From: Paenibacillaceae bacterium
GTDB taxonomy: Bacteria > Bacillota > Bacilli > Paenibacillales > NBRC-103111
NCBI GenBank assembly: GCA_029256065.1
Contig: JAQSYT010000006.1
Coordinates: 1-50,646, forward strand
DNA length: 50,646 nt
Reading direction: 5' to 3'
This document shows positions 16,244-25,070 of this stretch, piece after piece (the first letter of the stretch is position 1; every line of letters starts with the position of its first letter). The position numbers were made by a program, and so were the translations under genes. The notes below the pieces were generated by a model. The model was given only the letters and a program-made list of their open reading frames with translations, did not search any database and was not told where the DNA came from.

Positions 16244-17512
16244 GTGCAGCGTGTTATCCAGGTTGACGAGCGCCCGTCGCTCGCAGAAAGCATTCCCTTA
16301 AGTATCCAGCATTTGTTCGCCATGTTCGGCTCAACAGTGTTGGTTCCCATGTATTTCCAGGTCAACCCCGCTATTATCCTGTTGATGAACGGCATCGGTA
16401 CCCTCCTGTACATCTTCATTTGCCGCGGCAAAATTCCAGCTTATCTGGGATCCAGTTTTGCGTTTATATCACCCGTTTTTGTAGTAATGGGCAAGTATGC
16501 AGGCGCCGAGGGTTACCAATATGCGCTGGGCGGTTTTATTGTAGTGGGTTTAATCTTCTGTCTGGTTGCCTGGATCATCAGGCTGGCCGGTACCGGCTGG
16601 ATCGACGTCGTTTTCCCTCCTGCCGCTATGGGCGCCATTGTTGCGGTTATCGGCTTGGAGCTAGTGCCGGTGGCCGCCGGTCAGGCAGGGTTTATTAAGG
16701 CAGAGAATGTTCCCTTTGATACAGCAGCCATTACGGTAGCCATCATCACTTTGGGCGTTACTGTAATCGGCAATGTTATGTTCCGCGGCTTCCTTAAGAT
16801 GATTCCGATTCTGATCGGCATTATTGTGGGATACCTCGTTGCATGGCTGGGTTACGGCATGATCGACTTTACGGCTGTGAAGGAAGCGGGCTGGTTTGAA
16901 CTGCCTCAGCACTACACTCCCAAATGGAGCTGGAGCGCTATCGCCATTATTGCCCCCGCCGCACTTGTCGTTGTTGCTGAGCATATCGGGCACTTGATTG
17001 TCACCAGCAACATCGTTGGCAATGACCTGGCCAAGGATCCGGGCTTGGACCGCTCCCTGTTCGGAAACGGTATTTCCACCATCCTGTCCGGATTTATCGG
17101 CTCCACCCCTAACACCACTTACGGTGAAAACATCGGTGTAATGGCTTTGACCAAGGTATACTCCATCTGGGTTATCGGAGGAGCTGCAATCTTCGCTATT
17201 ATCCTTTCCTTCTGCGGCAAGCTGTCCGCGCTGATCCAATCCATCCCTAACCCGGTTATGGGCGGAGTGTCCCTGCTGCTTTTCGGTATTATTGCTTCTT
17301 CCGGTATTCGGATGCTGGTGGAATCCAAGGTGGATTACTCCAAAGCGACCAACATCATTCTGACCACCATCGTACTGGTGATCGGCATCAGCGGAGCCAG
17401 CGTAACCTTCGGTAACTTCAGCATGAAGGGTATGGCTTTGGCTACCATTATCGCCATCATTATGAGCTTGTTCTTCAAAGTTTTGGAGAAGCTTAAGCTG
17501 ATGAACGAATAG
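16244..17512 (+). CDS. uraA: Uracil permease (NCS2/UraA family)
   Basis: A proton-coupled nucleobase importer in the cytoplasmic membrane. The GTG at 16244 is chosen because AGGAGG lies nine bases upstream, whereas the in-frame TTG at 16238 is too close to it. The protein has 422 residues and a typical 14-segment hydrophobic profile. Two substrate-site segments match uracil carriers: AEHIGHL (Glu and His as in E. coli UraA) and TPNTTYGENIGVMA (Glu of the GEN motif). These favour uracil over xanthine or urate. It is a single gene between the relA promoter region and a strong terminator. Confidence 0.92.
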   Translation: MQRVIQVDERPSLAESIPLSIQHLFAMFGSTVLVPMYFQVNPAIILLMNGIGTLLYIFICRGKIPAYLGSSFAFISPVFVVMGKYAGAEGYQYALGGFIVVGLIFCLVAWIIRLAGTGWIDVVFPPAAMGAIVAVIGLELVPVAAGQAGFIKAENVPFDTAAITVAIITLGVTVIGNVMFRGFLKMIPILIGIIVGYLVAWLGYGMIDFTAVKEAGWFELPQHYTPKWSWSAIAIIAPAALVVVAEHIGHLIVTSNIVGNDLAKDPGLDRSLFGNGISTILSGFIGSTPNTTYGENIGVMALTKVYSIWVIGGAAIFAIILSFCGKLSALIQSIPNPVMGGVSLLLFGIIASSGIRMLVESKVDYSKATNIILTTIVLVIGISGASVTFGNFSMKGMALATIIAIIMSLFFKVLEKLKLMNE

Positions 17513-17536
17513 TTTCCTCCATACAATCAACTTTAA

Positions 17537-17573
17537 CAGCCCGGTTCTGGAAGCAGAGCCGGGCTGGTTTTAT
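17537..17573 (+). terminator. Terminator of the uracil permease gene
   Basis: A 13-bp stem (17537-17549 with 17554-17566) with a 4-nt loop followed by GGTTTTATTT. Confidence 0.92.
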
Positions 17574-17597
17574 TTGCTAATAATAATTCTAATGAAA

Positions 17598-17640
17598 TGT
17601 GAAATAAATCACAATATAAATGCACCTCCTGTGGTAAGCT
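17598..17640 (+). promoter_or_regulatory. Fnr box and promoter of the Cys-rich small gene
   Basis: TGTGAAATAAATCACA (17598-17613) is a perfect TGTGA-N6-TCACA palindrome, the Fnr/Crp-type site. TAAGCT (17635-17640) is a weak -10. A start near 17647 would place the palindrome centre at -41.5, the position at which Fnr activates in Bacillus. Anaerobic activation of the following gene is the inference. Confidence 0.7.
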
Positions 17641-17674
17641 AATCTCATAACCAATACGAGAGGACGTGGCTCAA

Positions 17675-17854
17675 ATGCAACAACACGAAACCAAAACCAC
17701 TCAAAGCCTGCTCCACTTCTGCTATACCTGTGAAGGCGCCCATTCCTGTGAAACCGAAGAAGCCAGCCATGCCTGCTGGAGCGAAAAGGGTTTTCAGGTT
17801 GAAGCCTCTGAAGAAAATGTGACAGCCGAGCTGTTCCGCCAATACGCTTTCTAA
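17675..17854 (+). CDS. Small Cys/His-rich protein, unknown function
   Basis: A 59-residue protein I do not recognise. The ATG at 17675 is preceded by GAGAGGA at ten bases; the in-frame GTG at 17666 is too close to that site. It has four cysteines in a compact pattern, C-x2-C-x5-C-x8-C, each next to or near a His (HFC, AHSC, SHAC), within acidic surroundings. This suggests binding of zinc, an iron-sulfur cluster or another metal. There is no signal peptide. Between an upstream terminator and a perfect downstream one, it is a self-contained unit, and the Fnr box before it suggests expression without oxygen. Confidence 0.75.
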   Translation: MQQHETKTTQSLLHFCYTCEGAHSCETEEASHACWSEKGFQVEASEENVTAELFRQYAF

Positions 17855-17885
17855 GAAGTTATCCCATACATCTGCATGAATTGAC

Positions 17886-17908
17886 GCCCGGGCCTCCCGG
17901 GCTTTTTT
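17886..17908 (+). terminator. Terminator of the Cys-rich small gene
   Basis: GCCCGGG-CCT-CCCGGGC followed by six T residues (17886-17908). Confidence 0.95.
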
Positions 17909-18056
17909 GTGCGCGGTTATCCCGGAGGATCAGCACGTAATGCTGGGCGTAACTCACAGGGGTCGCTACCGGGTTTCCGCTGCCGGGTTTCATCGCCGGG
18001 TGTAGCGAAGCCCGGCTACCCCGTCTCTCCCGCCCCCCAAGCAGCGGTGTAACCTC
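17909..18056. other. G+C-rich spacer with CCGGGT repeats
   Basis: A short spacer with repeated GCTACCGGGTTTC / GCTGCCGGGTTTC / TCGCCGGGTGTAGC units and a matching AGCCCGGCTACCCCG. It holds no gene I can support. The CCGGGT motif also appears in the octamer repeat beside dtd. Confidence 0.5.
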
Positions 18057-18093
18057 AAAAAGAGACAGCCGAAAACGGCTGCCTCCTTTTTTT
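18057..18093. terminator. Bidirectional terminator after apt
   Basis: AAAAAGAG-CAGCCG-AAAA-CGGCTG-CCTCCTTTTTTT; tracts on both sides. It ends the minus-strand recJ-apt transcript. Confidence 0.85.
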
Positions 18094-18108
18094 ATGCGCC
18101 TACGTGCT

Positions 18109-18621
18109 TTAATACTTCATCAGGCTAAATACGTCAATGCCGTTCAGCTTGCTGCGGCCGTTCAAATCCTCCAGCTCGATCAGGAAAGCTGCACCAACAA
18201 CCTCTCCGCCCAGCTTTTGGACCAGATTCACAGAGGTGGAAATGGTTCCGCCGGTAGCCAGCAGGTCATCGGCGATCAGCACCTTCTGGCCAGGACGGAT
18301 AGCATCCGCATGCATAGCCAGCTTATCCTTGCCGTATTCCAGGTCATAGCCCTCTTCAATGGTAGCCGCAGGCAGCTTGCCGCTTTTGCGGATAGGCACG
18401 AAGCCGATGCCCAAGGAGTAAGCCAGAGGTGTTCCCACCACGAAGCCTCTTGCTTCAGGGCCGGCAATCAGGTCAATCTGCTTCTCCTTAACCAGTTCCC
18501 TCAAGGCGTCGATAGAGGCCTTGTAAGCCGCGCCGTCCTGCAGCAGGGTGGTAATATCCTTGAAGCTGATACCGGGCTGGGGAAAATCCGGGATCACCCG
18601 GATGTAGTCTTTAAAGTTCAT
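18109..18621 (-). CDS. apt: Adenine phosphoribosyltransferase
   Basis: Salvages adenine with PRPP to AMP. It has 170 residues, the family norm. The PRPP-binding motif [13 protein letters not shown] lies at about 119-131, and [15 protein letters not shown] at about 54-68 carries the adenine-site Arg. Its ATG overlaps the recJ stop in an ATGA (18618-18621), so translation is coupled to recJ, the Bacillus arrangement. Confidence 0.97.
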   Translation of the reverse strand: MNFKDYIRVIPDFPQPGISFKDITTLLQDGAAYKASIDALRELVKEKQIDLIAGPEARGFVVGTPLAYSLGIGFVPIRKSGKLPAATIEEGYDLEYGKDKLAMHADAIRPGQKVLIADDLLATGGTISTSVNLVQKLGGEVVGAAFLIELEDLNGRSKLNGIDVFSLMKY

Positions 18622-21059
18622 GGGTTCATCCTCCGTTTGCTTTCAAAAGTAGACTCTTCATCGCCGGGGCGGGCCTCCAAAATCAGCTCCCGCAGCTCCG
18701 CGGCTGTGGAGTAAATATATAATTGCTCCATACGGTCCTGGTTTATCATCCGCCGGTACAGCGCCGATTGGGTCAAATCCCGCTTCTGGACGGCTTCCGC
18801 CGCGCAATACCGTGCGCCTTCTTTCCTGACAAAACCCAGCTCCTCAAAAATCTCCAGAACCAGCCGGGAAACCCGCTCCTCCAGCCCAAACCGTTTTTTC
18901 AATGCGGGCCAGACCCGTGCATCACCGGAATTAAGCTCCTTCTCCCGGAGTACCAGCCCATAGAAATGCTTGAACACTTCCCGGTCCGGTACACGGATAC
19001 CATCAAGCTCAAGAGCATCTGCGAATACTGCATATACTCTGCGCAGCTTGCCCAGCAATGCCACTGTCTTATCCAACGACTCCCTTGTGGAAGGCAGCGT
19101 GTACAGCACTGCGTCCCGCATTTCAGCGAAATCCGTCAGAAGTGCAGTGCGGTTCATGGGGCGCGGATCCTCTTCCATTCCTTCTTCAACCAGCCACAGA
19201 GGAAAATCACGCCAGTCCTGCGGCAGAGCTTCTGCTGCACCACGGTGGAAGATCAGGATGCCGCTGCCCTCCGGAAGCTCAGGCGGCCGCATCCCCTTGC
19301 GGGAGGCAGTTCCCCGCCAGTCGAATACCTGGGGCTCGCTGACCCGCATATCGTGGATCAGGATTTGTGCCTTGCGTGAGCCATTCCAGACATTCACCGA
19401 CAGCTCGCCCACCAGATCCAGACTGGAGGCCATAGCCAGCCTCTCCGCCGCCTGGCCGCAGTTGAAGCTGACAGCCTCCACACTGCAGGCAGACGCTGCT
19501 TCAGCCGTTTCCTCCAGCGTAAGCTTCAGGTGCTGGCGGTCCTTGCCCATGGTCCGTTTGCCGGCAATGCGCAGCTTATTGAATACGAACCGGGGTGCCG
19601 GGTTGCCGCTGCCGAAGGGAGCCATAACGCTGAGCTGCTCAATGCAGGGCAAGGTGGTCTCAGAGAGGGAGCACAGGAGGTCCGCTTGGATAATCGGCAT
19701 CAAATCCTCCTGCTGCAGCTCCTCCATTGCCAGCCGGGACAGCCGGTTCTCCAGCTCAGGTATCCGGTCAGCCCGCAGAGTCAGCCCCGCAGCCGCCTGA
19801 TGGCCTCCGAAATGATCCAGCAGATCGCTGCACGCAGTCAGGGCATGGTGAATGTCGAAGCCGGGAATGGAACGGGCGGAGCCTTTGGCCAGCCCGGTTT
19901 TCTCATCCACCGCGAACACAATGGCAGGACGGTAGAACCGCTCCAACAGCTTGGAGGCGGCAATTCCGGCTACTCCCACGTTCCAGCCTTCCTTGGCTGC
20001 GATGATCACCCGCTGGCTGTTCAAATCACGGCCGTCCAGAAGCGCCAGCGCCTCCTTCATCATGTCCTCCACGGTTTTCTGGCGCTCCTTGTTCAGCACA
20101 TCCAGATCGTAGGCCAGATGCTCCGCTTCCTGCTCGCTCTCCGTGGTGAGCAGCCGAACCGCCAAATTCGCATGCTGCATCCGGCCGCTGGCATTGATCC
20201 GGGGAGCCAGGGAGAAGCCGATATGGCCCTCATTCACAGTCCCCCGTTCCACTCCCGCCACATCCAGGAGCGCCTTCAGCCCCAGATTGGAGGTATGCCG
20301 CATCTGCTCCAGGCCCAGCTTAACGATCAGCCGGTTCTCATCCACAAGAGGCATCAGATCCGCCACCGTACCGATGGCCGCAAGCTCCAGCAGCTCCTTT
20401 GGAAGCTCCCCAAGAAGGGCATGGGCCAGCTTGAAGGCCACGCCTACACCAGCAAGCTCCTTGCAGGGATAAGGGCAGCCCGGCTGCTTCGGATTAACCA
20501 GAGCAGCCGCCTGATCCGGAAGCTCCTGGGGCGGCTCGTGATGGTCGGTCACTACCACATCCATTCCCAAGCCGGTGGCATAAGCGATCTCTTCCTTGGC
20601 GCTGATGCCCGTATCCACAGTGACAATCAGCTTGACCCCTGCAGCCGCGGCCTGATCCAGCGCTTCCCGGTTCAGCCCGTAGCCTTCATGAATCCGGTGC
20701 GGGATATATGTATCGTAAGAGGCTCCCAGCCGTTTCATCAGAAAAATCATTAATGTGGTGCTGCTGATCCCATCGGCGTCATAATCCCCATAAATGCGGA
20801 TTTTCTCGCCCTCCCGCAGGGAATGGCGGATGCGGTTGACCGCCTCCGCCATTCCTTTGAGCAAAAAGGGATCGTGGAAAAGCTCCGCGCCTCCATAGAG
20901 AAAGCGCTTGACATCTTCCGCCCGCTTCAAGCCGCGCACGGCCAGAAGCCGGGCCACAAGAGGATGAAGCGAAAGCTCCGCAGCCAGCTTACCGGCCGTG
21001 TCCTCCGCCTCATCCTCCGTTACCTCAGCAATTTTCCATCTAGCTTTTGCTTCCAGCAT
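18618..21059 (-). CDS. recJ: Single-stranded-DNA-specific 5'-3' exonuclease RecJ
   Basis: A DHH-family exonuclease used in recombination and mismatch repair. It has 813 residues, longer than the E. coli enzyme because of the extra C-terminal domain usual in Firmicutes. Metal-binding motifs are GDYDADG (about 90-96), VDTG, VTDHHEP (about 170-176), the DHHA1 segment with RINASGRM, and FGGHQAAAG near residue 420. GAGGTG precedes the ATG. It is first of a recJ-apt pair. Confidence 0.96.
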   Translation of the reverse strand: MLEAKARWKIAEVTEDEAEDTAGKLAAELSLHPLVARLLAVRGLKRAEDVKRFLYGGAELFHDPFLLKGMAEAVNRIRHSLREGEKIRIYGDYDADGISSTTLMIFLMKRLGASYDTYIPHRIHEGYGLNREALDQAAAAGVKLIVTVDTGISAKEEIAYATGLGMDVVVTDHHEPPQELPDQAAALVNPKQPGCPYPCKELAGVGVAFKLAHALLGELPKELLELAAIGTVADLMPLVDENRLIVKLGLEQMRHTSNLGLKALLDVAGVERGTVNEGHIGFSLAPRINASGRMQHANLAVRLLTTESEQEAEHLAYDLDVLNKERQKTVEDMMKEALALLDGRDLNSQRVIIAAKEGWNVGVAGIAASKLLERFYRPAIVFAVDEKTGLAKGSARSIPGFDIHHALTACSDLLDHFGGHQAAAGLTLRADRIPELENRLSRLAMEELQQEDLMPIIQADLLCSLSETTLPCIEQLSVMAPFGSGNPAPRFVFNKLRIAGKRTMGKDRQHLKLTLEETAEAASACSVEAVSFNCGQAAERLAMASSLDLVGELSVNVWNGSRKAQILIHDMRVSEPQVFDWRGTASRKGMRPPELPEGSGILIFHRGAAEALPQDWRDFPLWLVEEGMEEDPRPMNRTALLTDFAEMRDAVLYTLPSTRESLDKTVALLGKLRRVYAVFADALELDGIRVPDREVFKHFYGLVLREKELNSGDARVWPALKKRFGLEERVSRLVLEIFEELGFVRKEGARYCAAEAVQKRDLTQSALYRRMINQDRMEQLYIYSTAAELRELILEARPGDEESTFESKRRMNP

Positions 21060-21081
21060 GGCTCACCTCAATCAGACCACG

Positions 21082-22035
21082 TTAATGCAAGAGCGTAGGC
21101 ATTTCATCCTGCTCGGGATCAACATTATTTTTGTAGGGATAACCCGGATCATAATGATTGACATGAACCAGAACATCCGATACATGAATAAACCGTTTCA
21201 TTAGATGCTGCTTGGCCAGCTTCGCTATCTCATGGCCTTCCGCCACCGAAATTTTCGGGTTGACGCTGATCTTCACATCTACGATGACATAATGGCCATG
21301 CTCTCTGGCCCGGAGGCCGTCAACGGTGATCACGCCGTTAATCCGCTGCACTGTTTGAACCAGCTCAGCGGCGTCCTCCTCGTGAAGAACATGGTCCATG
21401 GTGTTATGAACCGATTCCCGGATCATCTTGTAGCCGGTGCGCAGTACCAAGAGCGAGACGAATATACCTGCCAACGGGTCGAGCATATACAGCTTAGGCT
21501 GACTGAACAGATCCCCTGCCATGGCTCCCAGCACACCCACACCTGCAGCCAGGGACGCAAACACATCTGTCCGGTGGTCCCATGCTCCGGCTAACAGCGC
21601 ATGGCTGGAGAGTTTTTTGCCGAGCGAATAATTATAACGGAACAACGCTTCCTTCACAAGAATGGAAATGGCCAGCGCAACCAGCGCGATCCATTCGGGG
21701 GCTTGCTGTACCCCGCTGCGCAGCGCATCCAATGATGATTTGCCGATTTCAAAGCCGATGACGATCATCAGCACCGACACCACAATGGCGGCGATGGGCT
21801 CCGCCTTGCCATGGCCATAAGGGTGATCCGCATCTGCGGGCCGTCTGGCGGCCTTGAGCCCCACCAGCACAGCCACAGAACCTGCAACATCCGAGGCGGA
21901 GCTTACGGCATCCGCCATAAGCGCCTTACTGCCGGCGAAAAACCCGATGGTTCCCTTGACGGCGGCTAATGTCAAATTCCCGATGATGCCCATCCACGCA
22001 GCCATCTGCGCTTTTCCAAATCGTGTTTCCGACAT
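21082..22035 (-). CDS. Cation diffusion facilitator, FieF/Mn type
   Basis: A membrane divalent-cation exporter of 317 residues. The ATG at 22035 is chosen because AAGGAG lies seven bases upstream; the longer frame to 22158 adds a non-homologous basic stretch. Segment 2 reads MADAVSSASDVAGS, and segment 5 reads WDHRTDVFAS, giving DxxxD where zinc carriers have HxxxD. HPYGHGKAE after segment 2 is typical of the FieF/YdfM-like branch. Iron or manganese is therefore more likely than zinc. There is no His-rich tail, unlike the CzcD at 790. It lies between secF and recJ on the same strand. Confidence 0.88.
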   Translation of the reverse strand: MSETRFGKAQMAAWMGIIGNLTLAAVKGTIGFFAGSKALMADAVSSASDVAGSVAVLVGLKAARRPADADHPYGHGKAEPIAAIVVSVLMIVIGFEIGKSSLDALRSGVQQAPEWIALVALAISILVKEALFRYNYSLGKKLSSHALLAGAWDHRTDVFASLAAGVGVLGAMAGDLFSQPKLYMLDPLAGIFVSLLVLRTGYKMIRESVHNTMDHVLHEEDAAELVQTVQRINGVITVDGLRAREHGHYVIVDVKISVNPKISVAEGHEIAKLAKQHLMKRFIHVSDVLVHVNHYDPGYPYKNNVDPEQDEMPTLLH

Positions 22036-22208
22036 TCCGCCACTCCTTAACCTGAAATAACAAAAGCCATGCCGAAGGCCAACGGATATGTCTCTTAGAA
22101 AGAAAGGACCCACCTTCAGGCGAAGACGCTTCTCGCTTGTTCGTCCCCGCCGTCTCAAGTGGATCGTCCGTTGCTTCCTTGTTCAAGCATGTAAAGCAGG
22201 CATTGCGA
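22036..22208 (-). other. Spacer between secF and the CDF gene
   Basis: 173 bp that can fold on the minus strand (GGAC / GTCC, CCACUU / AAGGUGG, GGCG / CGCC). I compared it by eye with T-box, manganese (yybP-ykoY) and NiCo riboswitch consensus features and could not match any. No terminator after secF is evident. Confidence 0.35.
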
Positions 22209-23144
22209 TTATGGATTGGTTGTCAAAACAGGCTTCTGGGGAGCATTGATCTTCCGCTTGCGCAGCAGGTACCAAAGCGGTGTTGCCAGACAGATGGACG
22301 AATAAACACCGCTCACCAGACCGAAGATTTTGGCCAGAGCGAAAAGCTTAATGGCTTCGCTGCCGAAAATAAACAAGCTGACTGCCGCAAATAATACGGT
22401 CACAACCGTGTTGATGGAGCGGCCCATGGTTTGCCAGATACTGTGGTTAACCACATCCGCCAAATCTTCCTCGGTTTTGATCTTGGCAAAGCGCATATTC
22501 TCGCGGATCCGGTCGAGAATAACAATTTTGTCGTTGATGGAATAACCGATGGTGGTCAGCACCGCCGCCACAAAAGGAAGATCCACCTCAAACCGGAAGA
22601 TGGAGAATATGGAGAGCACGAAGAATGCATCGTACAAAATAGTAATGATCGCCGAAACCGCAAACCGCCATTCAAACCGGATGGTTACGTAGATACAGAT
22701 GCAAAGGCTGGCAATGGCAACAGCCAAAATGGCCTTCCTTCCCATCTCCGTAGCCATGTCCGGACTCACGGCGCTTAATTCCGTGGACACGCCCGAGCCG
22801 TAAGCTTGTGTGAAAGCCCCGGTTACCTGCTTGACGGAATCGTCGTTTAACGTTTCGTCGAAACGGGCGGAAACACGGTCGCTATTGCCGCCGATGGTCA
22901 GTACGCTGGGGCTATGGCCCGCGTCCTGGAACAGCTTCTCCACCTCCGCCTTTTCCACGGTTTTGCCGATGGTCAGATCGATGGTTGTGCCGGCCTTAAA
23001 GTCAACGCCGTAATGCAGAAAGTCCACACTGGGGGAAATGGTGGCAATGATCAGCATGACCAAACCTACCAGAGTAATCAGAATGGAGCCGATGAAAAAC
23101 AACTTGCGGTTTTTGATAAAATCGTAATGGATTTTAGAGTGCAC
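22209..23144 (-). CDS. secF: Protein translocase subunit SecF
   Basis: Membrane partner of SecD that helps complete Sec-dependent export using the proton gradient. It has 311 residues, with the first membrane helix at about 16-36, the VDFKAGT motif (about 48-54), an extracellular domain, and five further helices with the conserved TIGYSINDKIVILDRIREN segment. The start is GTG, ten bases after AAGGAG, and it overlaps the secD end by 11 bp. Bacillus has a fused SecDF; here the two are separate. Confidence 0.96.
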   Translation of the reverse strand: MHSKIHYDFIKNRKLFFIGSILITLVGLVMLIIATISPSVDFLHYGVDFKAGTTIDLTIGKTVEKAEVEKLFQDAGHSPSVLTIGGNSDRVSARFDETLNDDSVKQVTGAFTQAYGSGVSTELSAVSPDMATEMGRKAILAVAIASLCICIYVTIRFEWRFAVSAIITILYDAFFVLSIFSIFRFEVDLPFVAAVLTTIGYSINDKIVILDRIRENMRFAKIKTEEDLADVVNHSIWQTMGRSINTVVTVLFAAVSLFIFGSEAIKLFALAKIFGLVSGVYSSICLATPLWYLLRKRKINAPQKPVLTTNP

Positions 23145-24366
23145 GGATTTCCGACTCCTTTACACCGTAATATGCGGGCTTTTTGAAAATGTTCGCCTTA
23201 ACCAGAAGCTCAATCAGAATCCGGGAGAGAAATACGTTGGTCAGCATGCTCACAAGGATACTGATGATCAGCGTCAGGGCAAAGCCGCGGATGGCCCCAT
23301 TCCCGATGTAATACAGCACAGCGCAGGAGATGATATTGGTTACGTTGGCATCCAGAATGGTGCGGAAGGAGTTCTTGGCTCCCGCCTTCAGGGCGGACAA
23401 CGTGCTCTTGCCGGTGCGTAGTTCCTCTTTAATCCGTTCATAGGTAATGATATTGGCGTCCACCGCCATCCCGAGACCCAGAATCAAAGCCGCAATGCCG
23501 GGCAGGGTAAGGGTTGCGTTCATCCAGTTGAAGATGACCAGCACGATAAACATATAGGTAATCAGGGTAATAGAGGCGACAATACCGGGCAGCCGGTAGA
23601 AAAAGATCATAAACGCCAGAATCAGCACAGCGCCGATAAGCCCGGCTTCCACTGTCTGACGCAGGGATTGCTGCCCTAGGGTTGCGCCTACGCTTTGGGT
23701 GTACTTCTCCGTCAGATTCAACGGCAGGGAGCCCAGATTGATGATATCCACCATTTCCTTGGCTTCATCATATGTGTACCGTCCGGTGATGGAGGCTGTG
23801 TCGGAATTGATGACCTGGTTTACCGTCGGGCTGGACTTCATTTCTTCATCCAGATAGATGGAGAGGGTTTGTCCTACCAGCTTGCCGGTAACCTCACCGA
23901 ACTTGGCTGCGTCCTTCAATTTAATCGCGATGTACGGCTGATGGGCTTGGTCGAATTCCACCTTGGCTCCGCCCGCCACGAAATCGCTTCCGTTCAGCAT
24001 AACCGTGCCGTCCGGTGCGCGGAAGGTCAGGTTGGCGGGTTTTTTAAGCGTTTCCCGCACCTTAGCCTCGTCGGTTACACCAGCCAGCTTGACGCGGATA
24101 CGGTCACTGCCCTCTGTAGTGATATCCGGCTCGGCGATACCCTGAGCGTCGATCCGCTTCTGCAGATTGCGTGCGGTTTCAATCAGCGCCGCCTTGGTTA
24201 CCTTGCCGCCCTCTTCTACGGGGGTGGCTACATACAGAATTTCAAATCCGCCCTTCAAATCCAATCCCAACCGCAGCCCCTTGATGACATTCGGGCTGAA
24301 AATCGCCGTCAGGCTCAAACAAATAACCACGATGGCACAAAAAATAACTAACCTTTTGGCTTTCAT
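23134..24366 (-). CDS. secD: Protein translocase subunit SecD
   Basis: Large subunit of the SecDF motor. It has 410 residues: one N-terminal helix, LGLDLKGGFEILY (about 33-45, the D1 motif), a P1 periplasmic-type domain with RIDAQGIAEPDI, then five helices including the conserved AVDANIITYERIKEEL. GGAAGGGG lies upstream of the ATG at slightly long spacing. It is first gene of the secD-secF pair, possibly running on into the CDF gene and recJ-apt. Confidence 0.96.
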   Translation of the reverse strand: MKAKRLVIFCAIVVICLSLTAIFSPNVIKGLRLGLDLKGGFEILYVATPVEEGGKVTKAALIETARNLQKRIDAQGIAEPDITTEGSDRIRVKLAGVTDEAKVRETLKKPANLTFRAPDGTVMLNGSDFVAGGAKVEFDQAHQPYIAIKLKDAAKFGEVTGKLVGQTLSIYLDEEMKSSPTVNQVINSDTASITGRYTYDEAKEMVDIINLGSLPLNLTEKYTQSVGATLGQQSLRQTVEAGLIGAVLILAFMIFFYRLPGIVASITLITYMFIVLVIFNWMNATLTLPGIAALILGLGMAVDANIITYERIKEELRTGKSTLSALKAGAKNSFRTILDANVTNIISCAVLYYIGNGAIRGFALTLIISILVSMLTNVFLSRILIELLVKANIFKKPAYYGVKESEIRAL

Positions 24367-24505
24367 GAGATGCTTTCCCCTTCCTTCTTCACTCCAATAG
24401 TCCCATTATAACCACCTGCAAACTTCGAGTCAATTTACGGAAATTCGCACTAAAAGCCCCTGCGGCCGACCCCGTTGCACCCCCTTTTGGAAACAGCAAA
24501 AAGAA

Positions 24506-24547
24506 CCGGCGCAAGCGAATCTCCCGGGGGTAAAGCCGGCTTTTTTT
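24506..24547. terminator. Terminator between comN and secD
   Basis: A CCGGC (24506-24510) / GCCGG (24535-24539) stem with a T run on the plus side and TTCTTTTT on the minus side. It separates the comN transcript from secD. Confidence 0.65.
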
Positions 24548-24590
24548 AGGGCGTGTCTGAAACTCGAGGGGATGTTATCAGACACGCCCT
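24548..24590. repeat. Long palindrome with GTGTCTGA arms
   Basis: AGGGCGTGTCTGA and TCAGACACGCCCT, perfect 13-bp arms around a 17-nt loop. It is adjacent to the terminator at 24506-24547. A related half-element, GTGTCTGAAA, occurs at 12763-12785. Confidence 0.85.
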
Positions 24591-24612
24591 AAGCACAAAG
24601 AAAAAAGCGCCG

Positions 24613-24870
24613 CTATTTCAACGGCCCCCTGTATACACTCAGCGTCATCCAGTTCATGAATTGGGTGGACTTAAGCGATAAGATGTCGTTTACCACTTTA
24701 TGCAGGGCAGGATCGCCATTCTTCTTGTACTTCTCGTTGACACAATCCCAGATATCCTCCCCCGTTACATGCTCGTAGCCAATAAGACGGAATTCCTTCG
24801 CTTTGCTGATGCACAGTTCCTCTATCATCGCATTCAGCTTCGCCTCATCCTGACCGATTACCTGCTCCAC
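24613..24870 (-). CDS. comN: Post-transcriptional regulator ComN-like
   Basis: A small soluble protein of the ComN/YrzD family, known in Bacillus for acting on comE mRNA levels. The frame extends to a TTG at 24891, but that TTG is part of the TTGGAGG ribosome site. I prefer the GTG at 24870, preceded by GAGGGA, giving 85 residues. The family signature is visible as LCISKAKEFRLIGYEHVTGEDIWDCV and the C-terminal MNWMTLSVYR. It lies next to secD and divergent from spoVB, as in Bacillus. Confidence 0.82.
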   Translation of the reverse strand: MEQVIGQDEAKLNAMIEELCISKAKEFRLIGYEHVTGEDIWDCVNEKYKKNGDPALHKVVNDILSLKSTQFMNWMTLSVYRGPLK

Positions 24871-25070
24871 TTCCCGTCCCTCATCCTCCAACGGTCAAGC
24901 ACCTGCCCTTCGCGGATTCAAGTAAACTGGCCCTTACGTTTGCACCTAGAGTAATTCGCCGCAAGCTGCCGATTTCCTGCCTGTCCATGGGATTTTCACA
25001 AATTAAGCATCAGCCCCGGGACGGGCTGCATATCCATGTAAAGATAAAGCTGTACGAGAAGAGGGATCGC

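Noticed and set aside
21926-22186. 86-codon minus-strand frame before the CDF gene
   Set aside because: It overlaps the CDF start in another frame and has no ribosome site or recognisable content.
22036-22208. T-box or metal riboswitch before the CDF gene
   Set aside because: Some pairing is possible, but no T-box core and no manganese or NiCo riboswitch signature is present.
24987-25070. Extended N-terminus of SpoVB
   Set aside because: The 28 extra codons lack a ribosome site and are hydrophilic, while the ATG at 25071 has one.
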